NCBI RefSeq assembly: GCF_003290185.1 | Contig: NZ_QNFY01000011.1 | Coordinates: forward strand, 62,001-126,000 | DNA length: 64,000 bases | Direction: 5' to 3' | From: Chryseobacterium lathyri | GTDB taxonomy: Bacteria > Bacteroidota > Bacteroidia > Flavobacteriales > Weeksellaceae | In this document: in pieces, positions 17,053-25,494 of the stretch | Numbering within the stretch: position 1 is the stretch's first letter | How the letters are laid out: the number at the start of each line of letters is the position of its first letter | Made by a program: the position numbers and the translations under genes | The notes under the pieces: model-generated | The model's database searches: none | Told to the model about the DNA's origin: nothing | What the model saw: the letters and a program-made list of their open reading frames with translations, nothing else

Positions 17053-19929
17053 ATGATTAAAAAACTATCATTAGTCTCTTTATTTACTTTACTTCCTGCT
17101 TCATTCTATTTTGCGCAGACTACTGTATTTGCGTATCTTAAGGATGCTGATGGAAAGCCTGTTGAAAGGGCAGAAGTAGATCTTAAAGGGAGCGAAAATG
17201 ATGTAACGGCTGACAAAATTGGATACTTCCAGTTTGTAGACCTGCAGCCGGGCCATTATCAAATTATGATTACGAAACCAAACTTCGAAACCAAAATGAT
17301 GGAGTTTGACGTAACCGATGAGAAAAGAAAGGATCTAGGGGTCATAACTCTATATTCTGCACTTACCAACGCAGATCAAGGATTAGCGATTATAGACAAT
17401 GATGATGATGACAGTAACAGCAGCGGGCAAGCTTCTACAGTAGGATTATTACAATCTTCTCAGGATATTTTCAGCAGAATTGCTGCTTTTGATTTAGGAT
17501 TTTACTGGTTCCGTCCGAGAGGAATTGATGGGAGAACAGGAGAATCTATGCTGAATGGTGTCTCAATGGTAAAATCTGATAATGGTAATGTTGACTTCAG
17601 CAATTGGGGTGGATTGAACGAGATCACGAGATATCCGGAGATCGCATCTAACCATTCTCCGTCTGAATATGCTTTTGGTGGAAACAGCTCTGTTGTTTAT
17701 AAGAATACGAAAGCCAGTGAGTATAGAAAAGGATTCCAGTTTACACAGTCCTTGACTAACAGAAACTACAGAAACAGAACCTCTTTACGTTATACCTCAG
17801 GAATGAGTAAGAAAGGGTGGGCATTTACTGTAATGGGAGCCAGGAGATGGGCTGAGGAAGGAATTCAGGAAGGAACTTTCTACGATGCTTATGGAGCTTA
17901 CCTGGGTATAGAAAAGAAATTCAGTGACAGCCATACGATAACATTCAATGCGATAGGTGCACCATATAGAAGATCTACAGCCAGTCCAAGTACTCAGGAA
18001 GTATATGACTACAGAGGTGTACATTACAACTCTTACTGGGGATGGCAGGATGGAGAAAAAAGGAGTGAAAGAGTTCGAAGAGGATTCCAGCCGCTTTTTC
18101 AGGTTCAGGATTTCTGGAAGATTAATAAAAATTCCAGCCTTTGGACAACTGCATCTTACCAGTTTGGAAAAGATAAAGGTTCGCGTTTGGACTGGAATGG
18201 GGTAACCAATCCGTCACCTACTTATTATAGAAACTTACCAAGTTACTATATCAACAGTATTATTTATAACTCCGTTAATAACACTGAGACTGATCCCATG
18301 CAGTATAACACGCTTTGGGATGCCTATAATACAAGTATGTCTAACTGGCAGAATGGAGATCCCAATGTTACTCAGATTAACTGGGGGCAGATCTATGCCA
18401 ATAATCAAAAGAACGATGCTGCAGACCAGGCTGAAATGGCTCGTTTGTACGGATTATCAGGGAAACGTTCCAAGATATATCTTGTAGATGATGTAAGTGA
18501 TGATAAGATCTTCAACGCAGGTACCCATTACACATATAACTTTAACGACCGTATAAAGTTTATCATGAACGTTTCTTATCAGAACTACAAATCTGAACTT
18601 TACCGTGAAATGAAAGACCTTTTAGGGGGTGATTATGCTATTGGTGTTGATCCGTTTAAAGAGTCTGCTAAACCTGGTTCTACAGGATTCTATAATACGT
18701 TGGATCCTAACGTTCAGTTGAGAGTGGGAGACCGTATGACTTATAATTATATTTTGAGAAGACAGGAAGCAAAAGTAAATCCGGGACTGAAATTCTCTAC
18801 CGGTAATTTCGATGTATTTGTTTCTGCTATGGCAGGATATTCCACTTCAAACAGAGAAGGTCTTTTCAAGCATTATTTATATGAAAACTCTTACGGGAAA
18901 AGTAAAGATTACAATTTCTGGAACTTCGGTCTGAAAGGACAGATCGTTTATCGTATCAATGGACGTAATTTCTTAGTGTATAACGGAGCGATGTACAATC
19001 AGGCACCATTCCTGGAGGATTTGTTTATCAATCCTAGAATCAATGCCCTTGTTAATCCTAATATTAGGAGTACGGTTTACACGGCTAATGATTTAAGCTA
19101 TGTTATCAATACACCCTTCCTGAAATTAAGAGCATCAGGATATATTGTAGATACACAGAATGAAACCAACGTACAGCGCTTCTTTGCAGACGGGATCCAG
19201 ATGAGCAGCACCAATCCAGACGGATCTGTTTCTCAGGTACAGAGTGCATTCGTTACTCAGGTGATGTCTAATCTTGAGAAAAGAAATATGGGAGTGGAAT
19301 TAGGTGTTGATCTAAAAGTTATTCCTACTTTATCTTTACAGGGACTTGCAAGTTTAGGACAGTATACGTACAGAAATAATCCGGAAGTTTATTTGGTTTC
19401 TGATGCATCAGGAAGCAGTGTGACTTCTTTCGGTAAAGCATATCTGAAAGATTATAAGCAGGGAGGTACTCCTCAGAGAGCTTTCTCATTAGGTTTCCGA
19501 TATAACAATCCAAAATACTGGTGGGTAGGAGCCAACTGGAACTATTTCGATAATAATTATCTGGATCCGGCTCCGGCTTTAAGAACGAATAACTTTATTC
19601 AGAACCCATATTCAAGTACTCCTTATTTAGGTCTTACCGATGGTGATGTACGCGATATGCTGAAACCGGTAGAACTTCCTTCTGCATTTTTCCTGAATGC
19701 TAATGCAGGGAAATCATTCATGATCGGAAAGTATTATATATTATTGACCGCTTCTGTAAATAATATCCTGAACAACAGAAGATTCATCACAGGAGGTTTC
19801 GAACAGACAAGAGAAACAAAAGCTATGGATTTCGCTTATGATTATTATAGCCCTAAACCCTCTTTCGGACCGAAATACTGGTATACTCAGGGGCGTTCGT
19901 ACTTCGTTAACTTACAATTCAGATTCTAA
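17053..19929 (+). CDS. TonB-dependent receptor with carboxypeptidase-like N-domain
   Basis: This outer membrane active transporter has 958 residues. ATG 17053 (MIKKLSLVSLFTLLPASFYFAQ) gives a good signal peptide; an upstream TTG frame would only add a non-signal, Lys-rich leader. A CarboxypepD_reg-like beta domain follows (about 25-105, with VFAYLKDADGKPVERAEVDL), then an acidic Asp-rich stretch (DNDDDDSNSS), a plug domain and the 22-strand barrel ending with an aromatic residue (FVNLQFRF). It is paired with a DUF5689 lipoprotein rather than a SusD, so it is SusC-like without being a classic SusCD. The substrate is unknown; the divergent nuclease suggests a nucleic-acid breakdown product. Confidence 0.88.
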   Translation: MIKKLSLVSLFTLLPASFYFAQTTVFAYLKDADGKPVERAEVDLKGSENDVTADKIGYFQFVDLQPGHYQIMITKPNFETKMMEFDVTDEKRKDLGVITLYSALTNADQGLAIIDNDDDDSNSSGQASTVGLLQSSQDIFSRIAAFDLGFYWFRPRGIDGRTGESMLNGVSMVKSDNGNVDFSNWGGLNEITRYPEIASNHSPSEYAFGGNSSVVYKNTKASEYRKGFQFTQSLTNRNYRNRTSLRYTSGMSKKGWAFTVMGARRWAEEGIQEGTFYDAYGAYLGIEKKFSDSHTITFNAIGAPYRRSTASPSTQEVYDYRGVHYNSYWGWQDGEKRSERVRRGFQPLFQVQDFWKINKNSSLWTTASYQFGKDKGSRLDWNGVTNPSPTYYRNLPSYYINSIIYNSVNNTETDPMQYNTLWDAYNTSMSNWQNGDPNVTQINWGQIYANNQKNDAADQAEMARLYGLSGKRSKIYLVDDVSDDKIFNAGTHYTYNFNDRIKFIMNVSYQNYKSELYREMKDLLGGDYAIGVDPFKESAKPGSTGFYNTLDPNVQLRVGDRMTYNYILRRQEAKVNPGLKFSTGNFDVFVSAMAGYSTSNREGLFKHYLYENSYGKSKDYNFWNFGLKGQIVYRINGRNFLVYNGAMYNQAPFLEDLFINPRINALVNPNIRSTVYTANDLSYVINTPFLKLRASGYIVDTQNETNVQRFFADGIQMSSTNPDGSVSQVQSAFVTQVMSNLEKRNMGVELGVDLKVIPTLSLQGLASLGQYTYRNNPEVYLVSDASGSSVTSFGKAYLKDYKQGGTPQRAFSLGFRYNNPKYWWVGANWNYFDNNYLDPAPALRTNNFIQNPYSSTPYLGLTDGDVRDMLKPVELPSAFFLNANAGKSFMIGKYYILLTASVNNILNNRRFITGGFEQTRETKAMDFAYDYYSPKPSFGPKYWYTQGRSYFVNLQFRF

Positions 19930-19945
19930 TAAATAAAAAATAACA

Positions 19946-21343
19946 ATGAATAATTTCACTAACTTTTTCAAAACGGCATTTGTGGCAGTAGGTGTACTGT
20001 CTGCAGTGTCTTCTTGTGTAAAGAATGATGATTGGGAAACTCCTCCAATCGCTTGTTCAAATAAATTTGAGGCGCCTACCATTTCAATGGCTGATTTTGC
20101 AGCTCAGGCTCCTGCAACTGGATACAAATTGATTACAACAGATCAGATTTTCGACGGTTATATCGTTTCTTCTGATGCTCAGGGAAATTTTTATAAAACG
20201 ATTTCCTTCCAGGATAAAACGGTAAACCCTACTGTGGGTCTTCAGATCGAAGTAGATAAAGCAAGTAATTTTGCAGACTTTCCGGTAGGGGCACATATCA
20301 GAATTAATGCTAAAGGATTACGTTTAGGACTTGACAGAGGATCAATTAAACTTGGTTCTGAAGATCCGAATTTTGCCATTGGTAGAATTCCTCAGGCTCT
20401 TGTAGGAAGATATGTTTCCGGAGTTTGTGGTGGAAACGGATTGGATATCCAGACTATTATTCCAACAAAGCTTAATTCATTAAATGATGCAAAGCAGGCT
20501 AATCTAATCAATACTTTAGTAACGGTGTCTGATGTGCAGTTCAATATAAGTGAAATTTTCCCGGTACAGAAAAAATATCTTGATTATGATGCAGGAGGCC
20601 AAGGCTTGGATACAGACAGAAATATTGAAGATAAATTAGGTGGTACTGCAGTAATCAGAAACTCAGGATTCTTCAAGAGTGGAGGAGAGCTTTTACCGAA
20701 AGGGAGCGGAACTGTTACTTTTGTGGTAAGCAGATACAATACAACATGGCAGATGCTGATCAGAAGCTTGTCCGATATTAATTTCACTGGAACAAGAGTA
20801 GATTCAACGCCGCCTAAAGGAGGTACTGAGATCACTTATTCAGGTTCTTTCCTTGAAAACTTTGAAAGTTACTCGCTGACTCCTGCTAACCTTGAAGTGT
20901 ATCCTAAATATGTAAATGATGCGGTATTAGGAAACAGATACTGGCAGTTAAAAACTTTCAGCAACAATAAGTATATTCAGCTGGGAGCTAATTCAGGATC
21001 TGGAAATTATTTGACCTATTTTGCAGTACCTGTTGATTTTACAGCTGCCAATACGTTGAAATTTGATGTAAATGTTGGATTCTGGAACGGTAATGCTTTA
21101 AAAGTATACTACACAACCAATTATACTCCACTTGGAGATATTACCGCAGCAACAAAAACAGATATTACATCTGCATTTACAATTCCACAAACCCCTGTTA
21201 GCGGGTACGGTACATTAACGCCTGCGGGAACTTATACTTTACCTGCCGGATTAACGGGTAATGGATTTATCCTGTTTGAATATACCGGAGCATCAACTGG
21301 TGTTACAACGACTATTCAGTTAGATAATATTCAGGTTCAATAA
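19946..21343 (+). CDS. DUF5689 surface lipoprotein
   Basis: The 465-residue protein has a signal ending VSSC, after which VKNDDWE supplies the acidic residues that in Bacteroidota favour export of lipoproteins to the cell surface. The DUF5689 domain (about 40-280, with TTDQIFDGYIVSSDAQGNFYK and IRINAKGLRLG) is thought to be an OB-fold-like ligand-binding domain. The C-terminal third (about 290-465) is a beta-rich jelly-roll-like region (LENFESYSLTP, GFILFEYTGAS, TIQLDNIQVQ). It is 16 bases downstream of the TonB receptor, so the two form an outer-membrane uptake pair with this protein in the role SusD usually plays. Confidence 0.85.
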   Translation: MNNFTNFFKTAFVAVGVLSAVSSCVKNDDWETPPIACSNKFEAPTISMADFAAQAPATGYKLITTDQIFDGYIVSSDAQGNFYKTISFQDKTVNPTVGLQIEVDKASNFADFPVGAHIRINAKGLRLGLDRGSIKLGSEDPNFAIGRIPQALVGRYVSGVCGGNGLDIQTIIPTKLNSLNDAKQANLINTLVTVSDVQFNISEIFPVQKKYLDYDAGGQGLDTDRNIEDKLGGTAVIRNSGFFKSGGELLPKGSGTVTFVVSRYNTTWQMLIRSLSDINFTGTRVDSTPPKGGTEITYSGSFLENFESYSLTPANLEVYPKYVNDAVLGNRYWQLKTFSNNKYIQLGANSGSGNYLTYFAVPVDFTAANTLKFDVNVGFWNGNALKVYYTTNYTPLGDITAATKTDITSAFTIPQTPVSGYGTLTPAGTYTLPAGLTGNGFILFEYTGASTGVTTTIQLDNIQVQ

Positions 21344-21366
21344 TTTAAATCTGATATTTTAAATAC

Positions 21367-21395
21367 AGGCCGTCTTTCATTAGACGGCCTTTTTT
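21367..21395 (+). terminator. Terminator after DUF5689 gene
   Basis: AGGCCGTCT and AGACGGCCT form a perfect 9-base stem followed by TTTTT. Confidence 0.88.
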
Positions 21396-21407
21396 ATGTT
21401 GTGATAA

Positions 21408-21600
21408 ATGATAAGAGCAAATGCAAATGAAGAATTAATAAAAAAGCATGACATATCTGTAGCTTTTGATTTAATGATATTGAAAATGAATTTATTATGT
21501 TCGAAAAATATGATATCACAGATTGCTTAATCGGATTCCTTTTAAATATGCTAAGGGAATATGATTGGAAAGCCACATTATGAAGAAGATTTTAGATTGA
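21408..21600 (+). pseudogene. Possible decayed small gene
   Basis: Between two terminators lies about 220 bases with no intact gene. A short frame from ATG 21408 (MIRANANEELIKKHDISVAF, then FDLMILKMN) runs to 21530, and a second frame overlapping it reads EFIMFEKYDITDCLIGFLLN and then MLREYDWKATL. Together they look like one protein broken by a frameshift, with composition typical of coding DNA. No family was recognised. It could also be chance, as the region is AT-rich. Confidence 0.25.
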
Positions 21601-21621
21601 ATTATATAAAACAGTAAAAAC

Positions 21622-21647
21622 AAAAAACCACCGCAGATGCAGTGGTT
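21622..21647 (-). terminator. Terminator after DUF6702 gene
   Basis: AACCAC, GC and GC, GTGGTT pair around a four-base loop. On the minus strand the hairpin is followed by TTTTTTG. Confidence 0.75.
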
Positions 21648-21668
21648 CATATTTTAAAATTATTCTGT

Positions 21669-22139
21669 TTAGAAAGCAACTTCATTCACTTCCTTGCCTC
21701 GCTGGAAGTTCATTACTTTCTGGCTTCCTTTGTAAGCAACACTAACAATGTTGATCTGCTTAGGAAAAGCACTTAAAAGAATAGTGTTTTTAATTTTTAA
21801 GGTATTGATATCGGAAACACCACCGGTCTCAAAATATACCCATACAGTTTCTCCACTTACCTGACTTCCGGTGAAAGTTATAGTTTTTGGAGAGCCATTG
21901 ACGAACACATCAAAATTATTATTTACATATTTTTTTACTTCTGCTTCAAATCCTGCTGTATTAGGATTGATTTTAATAGCATCAGAAATATGGTTAGTAT
22001 TCATTTTTGTGGTAAACTTCAATGTTTTGCTTCCATCTATATAATCAACTTTGGTCATTGAAGAGAAAAAGTCTACATACATAAAACTCATTAACACAAA
22101 AAATGTTAAAATTCCTGATATATATAAAAGTTTTTTCAT
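21669..22139 (-). CDS. DUF6702 family secreted protein
   Basis: The 156-residue product starts MKKLLYISGILTFFVLMSFM (ATG 22139), a signal sequence or anchor; the eight residues upstream in the longer frame add nothing. It matches DUF6702 in pattern: VDYIDGSKTLKFTTKM near the start, FDVFVNGSPKTITFTG, ETVWVYFETGGV and a late beta strand with NIVSVAYKGSQKVMNF. The family is found in Bacteroidota, often near M1 peptidases, and has no known function. Here no peptidase is adjacent; LOG lies upstream on the same strand with a 58-base gap. Confidence 0.65.
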   Translation of the reverse strand: MKKLLYISGILTFFVLMSFMYVDFFSSMTKVDYIDGSKTLKFTTKMNTNHISDAIKINPNTAGFEAEVKKYVNNNFDVFVNGSPKTITFTGSQVSGETVWVYFETGGVSDINTLKIKNTILLSAFPKQINIVSVAYKGSQKVMNFQRGKEVNEVAF

Positions 22140-22197
22140 CTTAATTAATAGATTTACAATCATTCTTGCTAATTATAGGTCACAAATAATATGCCAA

Positions 22198-22950
22198 TTA
22201 AAAATTTACGTTCACAGAATATTTATCATAGAATGCCTTGATGTGTGCAACAGCCTCGTCAGCAGTGTCTACCACACGGTATAAGTCTAAATCATCTTCG
22301 GCAATCATTCCTTCTTTTAACAGTGTTGCTTTGAACCAATCCAATAATCCGCCCCAGAATTCACTTCCTACCAGAACAATCGGAAACTTGCCTATTTTAT
22401 TGGTCTGAATCAGGGTCATTGCTTCCGTAAGCTCGTCCAGAGTACCGAACCCGCCCGGCATTACTACGAATCCCTGGGAATATTTTACAAACATTACCTT
22501 TCTTACAAAAAAGTAATCGAAGTTCATAGAATAGGATTTATTAATATACGGATTGAAATGCTGTTCAAACGGCAGATCAATATTGAGCCCGATGGATCTT
22601 CCCTGTGCATTAAAAGCGCCTTTATTTCCAGCTTCCATGATCCCTGGGCCGCCTCCGGTAATGATTCCGAAGCCCAGTTTGGTGATCTTTTCAGCAATTT
22701 CAACAGCCATTTCATAATATCTGCTTTCAGGCTTCAGTCTTGCAGAACCAAATATAGAAACGCATGGTCCTATCTTGGCCAGCTTTTCATATCCGTCCAC
22801 AAATTCAGCCATTACTTTGAAAACCATCCAACTGTCTTTGGTGATGGTTTCGTCCCAGGTTTTCTGTCTGAGACTGTTGTGAAGTTTTGTTTCGTTAATA
22901 TCAAGTGCAGGATTTACTAAACTTTCATCCCTGGTTCCATCCATTTCCAT
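22198..22950 (-). CDS. LOG family protein (Rossmann-fold nucleotide hydrolase)
   Basis: The 250-residue protein belongs to the TIGR00730/LOG family, which release free base from nucleoside 5'-monophosphates (cytokinin-activating in plants; purine 5'-nucleotidase-type in bacteria). Signature motifs are SIFGSARLKP, GGGPGIMEAGNKGA and PGGFGTLDELTEAMTLIQ. The N-terminal 40 residues are extended and charged. It follows the MurU-like gene by only 6 bases, so it is co-transcribed with it. Its link to sugar nucleotide metabolism is not clear from sequence. Confidence 0.88.
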   Translation of the reverse strand: MEMDGTRDESLVNPALDINETKLHNSLRQKTWDETITKDSWMVFKVMAEFVDGYEKLAKIGPCVSIFGSARLKPESRYYEMAVEIAEKITKLGFGIITGGGPGIMEAGNKGAFNAQGRSIGLNIDLPFEQHFNPYINKSYSMNFDYFFVRKVMFVKYSQGFVVMPGGFGTLDELTEAMTLIQTNKIGKFPIVLVGSEFWGGLLDWFKATLLKEGMIAEDDLDLYRVVDTADEAVAHIKAFYDKYSVNVNF

Positions 22951-22956
22951 TGCAAA

Positions 22957-23670
22957 TTATTTAAAATATTTTTCGGCTTCTATTACAGATTCCGGTCTTC
23001 CCACATCTATCAGAATGCTGTCATGTACAAATCCGTGGATATGCTCAGTCTGCATCAGGTCAAGATACTCCTCCATAACAGAAAACTTGCCGGTTCTCTT
23101 TATTTTTTCAAAGATAGCAGGGTTGATGCAGTGAACACCACTGAAGGCAAGAGCCTTAAAGCCTTTGTTGAATTCTGCAAGCCTCTGCTCTCCCGACTGT
23201 ACATTAAGCCAGCCTCTCAAAACCATATCATCATTGAAAAGCAGCTTTCTGGAACTGTCTCTATCGGAAACCGCTAAAGTAGCGAAATCTTTTATCTTTT
23301 TATGATATTCAACGAGCGCATCAATATTGATATCCGTTAAAATATCAGCGTTCATGATTAGAAAATCTTCCCCGTGATCGAGGAATCTTCTAGCAAAAAT
23401 CAAGCCGCCACCGGTTTCCAGCAGTTCGTCCCTTTCATCTGAGATTTCAATGCTGCAGCCGAAATTACTGTTTTTATTTAAAAATTCAACAATCTGATTT
23501 CCAAAATGATGGATATTGATCACAAAATCTTTTATTCCAAAGCCTTTAAGATAATTGATATTTCTTTCCAAAAGCGGTATGCCGTTTACCGGAGCCAGTG
23601 CTTTTGGATGGTGATCCGTAAATGGTTTTAGCCTTGTGCCTTTTCCGGCAGCGAAAATTAAAGCTTTCAT
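22957..23670 (-). CDS. MurU-like sugar-1-phosphate nucleotidyltransferase
   Basis: The 237-residue enzyme has the nucleotidyltransferase start MKALIFAAGKGTRLKPFTDH, then HPKALAPVNGIPLLERNI, DEREELLETGGG-like DERDELLETGGG, and a metal-binding Asp in NADILTDI. Its short length with no left-handed helix domain fits MurU (N-acetylmuramate-1-phosphate uridylyltransferase) and related family members. With the neighbouring AmgK-like kinase it would convert recycled MurNAc or GlcNAc to UDP-sugars, bypassing new synthesis. The substrate is inferred from the neighbours. Confidence 0.82.
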   Translation of the reverse strand: MKALIFAAGKGTRLKPFTDHHPKALAPVNGIPLLERNINYLKGFGIKDFVINIHHFGNQIVEFLNKNSNFGCSIEISDERDELLETGGGLIFARRFLDHGEDFLIMNADILTDINIDALVEYHKKIKDFATLAVSDRDSSRKLLFNDDMVLRGWLNVQSGEQRLAEFNKGFKALAFSGVHCINPAIFEKIKRTGKFSVMEEYLDLMQTEHIHGFVHDSILIDVGRPESVIEAEKYFK

Positions 23671-23687
23671 ATAGTCTAGGTAATGAG

Positions 23688-23762
23688 TGATATGTAATGA
23701 GTAATTTCAGGAATTGATGAAAAGTAAAATATTACTTATTGCTCATTATTCATTACTCATAT
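23688..23762. repeat. Low-complexity inverted repeat overlapping end of RapZ-C gene
   Basis: The left side (AATGAGTGATATGTAATGAG) and the right side (GCTCATTATTCATTACTCAT) are imperfect inverted copies built from ATGAGTAAT-like words. The right arm supplies the last codons and the stop of the RapZ-C gene (MSNE, then TAA). Elements of this kind recur between genes in Chryseobacterium-like genomes; copy number is not visible here. Confidence 0.5.
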
Positions 23763-24162
23763 TCAGGTGGTGCTGTTCGTCATGGTGGAGGCTTATTTCT
23801 ATTCCTTCAGGATATTTTTCCCTGATGAATTCAGCAATCTTGATCGCAGAATACACGGATCTGTGTTGTCCGCCTGTACATCCGAAATTGATCTGAAGGT
23901 CTTCAAAACCTCTTTCCAGATAATTGTCAATATTAATTGAAATAATGGATTTTACCAGCTCGAGAAACTTAGGCATTTCGGTTTTTGTTTCAAGGTATTC
24001 CTGAACCCCGATATCATTTCCTGTTTGGATTTTGTATTCCTCAATTCTTCCTGGATTTAAAATTCCTCTGCAGTCGAAGGTAAAACCTCCGCCGTTTCCT
24101 GAATGGTCTTTAGGAATTCCTCCTTTTTTGTAAGAAAAACTGTGTATGTCGATGTGTAACAT
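23746..24162 (-). CDS. Stand-alone RapZ C-terminal domain protein
   Basis: The 138-residue protein aligns with the C-terminal half of RapZ: FSYKKGGIPKDHSGNGGGFTF, FDCRGILNPGRIEEY, and the conserved INFGCTGGQHRSVYSA loop. In E. coli this domain binds glucosamine-6-phosphate and RNA, while the N-terminal P-loop domain, absent here, is a kinase-like fold. In Bacteroidota such short forms are found with the AmgK/MurU pair, and the neighbours here are the same. It may sense amino sugar phosphates or act as a phosphate-binding enzyme. The last residues (HLNMSNE) come from a repeat element. Confidence 0.82.
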   Translation of the reverse strand: MLHIDIHSFSYKKGGIPKDHSGNGGGFTFDCRGILNPGRIEEYKIQTGNDIGVQEYLETKTEMPKFLELVKSIISINIDNYLERGFEDLQINFGCTGGQHRSVYSAIKIAEFIREKYPEGIEISLHHDEQHHLNMSNE

Positions 24163-24253
24163 TATTCTTTATTTTTATTTAAACCATTAAGGCTTATTTA
24201 GTTTTATTGATAACCGGTTATCTGTAAGCTGTCGGCTTGATCGGAGTCGAAAG

Positions 24254-25273
24254 CTAGCTATTTAAAATGTGATTAATTTTCAATTTTGATTCTTCCGAAG
24301 ACAGTTGTTCTATTACTTTTTTCAGTTCCGGATAATCCTGCATCTGTTCCCAGGATGCGGCAAACTGCGTGATATTGTGAATTCCTTTTTCAAGGCTGAC
24401 TATAAAATGCTGCTTCCTTTGGATTAGCCCTCTGAAGCCATAGGCTCCAAGTACCTGCAGAAATCTCATCATCTGAATTGGTTTTACCGAATTTTTTAGT
24501 TTAGTTTTGATTTCTTCATTTTCAAACTGCATGATATAATAGTCAAGCATTTCATTTTTAAAATCTTCCGGAAAGTCGGCCTTGGCCTGGAAAAGGAAAG
24601 AAATCACATCATACATCAATGGCCCTTCCATCGCAGATTGGTAATCGATGAACGAAACTTTACGATCTTCATTCACCATAATATTCCTTGCCTGAAAATC
24701 GCGGATCATCATTCCTTTGGGTTCAAGACTTTCAATAAGCTGGGCAATCTGTTTAAATTCTTTCAATAAAACAGATTTACGGTATTCGAGCTCCAGAATA
24801 TCAGCTACAAAATTTTTAAAATAATACAGATCATGAATCACGGGAAGCTCGTCATACCTTTCGTATTCAAACGTTTTTGAAAAATCAATTTTCCCCTGGG
24901 TCCGCATTTGGAGCTGGAAAAGCTTTTCTAATGTTTGCTTTACCAATGTTCTTACGTTATCGGAAAGTCCTTCTGTTGTAATAACATCTGAAAGAGTTTG
25001 TTCTCCTAGAAATTCCTGTATATACATCTTTTTGTCGTCTGAAACAGCAAAAATATTGGGTGTGTTGAGGTCAAGCTCTGAGAAGATTTCAGAATAATAA
25101 AGGAAGCTTTCGTTTTCCGCGGTGTTTTCATTGCTGGTGACAATGTATTTTCTGGTGTTGGATTTAGCCAGGAAATTTATTCTCGCAGAACCACTTTGAG
25201 CCAGTGTAACGAACTCAGAAGATGGTTCACCCAGATAATTTTCAAAAAATCGTTTTGCGTTTTCGGAAGTCAT
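24254..25273 (-). CDS. AmgK-like sugar kinase (aminoglycoside phosphotransferase fold)
   Basis: The 339-residue protein has the APH/choline kinase fold. The N-lobe includes NFLAKSNTRKYIVTS-like strands; the catalytic loop is MMIRDFQARNIMV with Asp as base, and the metal-binding Asp is in VSFIDYQSAMEGPLMYDV. The pattern RDFQxRNIM followed by DYQ is typical of AmgK (N-acetylmuramate/N-acetylglucosamine anomeric kinase) and its homologs. With the downstream MurU-like enzyme this gives a cell-wall sugar salvage route. The RapZ-C gene follows after 91 bases on the same strand, then the MurU-like gene and LOG. Confidence 0.8.
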   Translation of the reverse strand: MTSENAKRFFENYLGEPSSEFVTLAQSGSARINFLAKSNTRKYIVTSNENTAENESFLYYSEIFSELDLNTPNIFAVSDDKKMYIQEFLGEQTLSDVITTEGLSDNVRTLVKQTLEKLFQLQMRTQGKIDFSKTFEYERYDELPVIHDLYYFKNFVADILELEYRKSVLLKEFKQIAQLIESLEPKGMMIRDFQARNIMVNEDRKVSFIDYQSAMEGPLMYDVISFLFQAKADFPEDFKNEMLDYYIMQFENEEIKTKLKNSVKPIQMMRFLQVLGAYGFRGLIQRKQHFIVSLEKGIHNITQFAASWEQMQDYPELKKVIEQLSSEESKLKINHILNS

Positions 25274-25283
25274 AATATGGAAA

Positions 25284-25291
25284 CAAATATA
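25284..25291 (-). promoter_or_regulatory. -7 box of AmgK-like operon
   Basis: TATATTTG on the minus strand, about 11 bases before the ATG at 25273. No matching -33 TTG is seen. The rest of the gap to 25482 is low-complexity, G/T-rich sequence (about 25305-25400) with no gene. Confidence 0.45.
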
Positions 25292-25482
25292 CTAATTTAA
25301 TGGGAGTTTGATTGTTTTGATTGTTTTGGCTGTTTGAGGGTTTGAGATATTAGAGCTGGAGTAGGATTATCAGAGGATTTGGAGTTCTGGATGGTGATTG
25401 AGACTTGATGTTAGTTAAGTTATTTTGTAAAATCTAACGTCTGATATCAAATATTTATTAACCTAAGTTTCAGTCTAATTTC

Positions 25483-25490
25483 TATCTTTG
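25483..25490 (+). promoter_or_regulatory. -7 box of xrtF
   Basis: TATCTTTG lies 5 bases before the xrtF ATG. If used, the transcript would start at or just inside the start codon, so a leaderless or slightly downstream start is possible. Confidence 0.4.
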
Positions 25491-25494
25491 TATC

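Noticed and set aside
19946..21343. DUF5689 lipoprotein as a SusD-type protein
   Set aside because: It lacks the helical TPR-like SusD fold and motifs; only its position after a TonB receptor is SusD-like.
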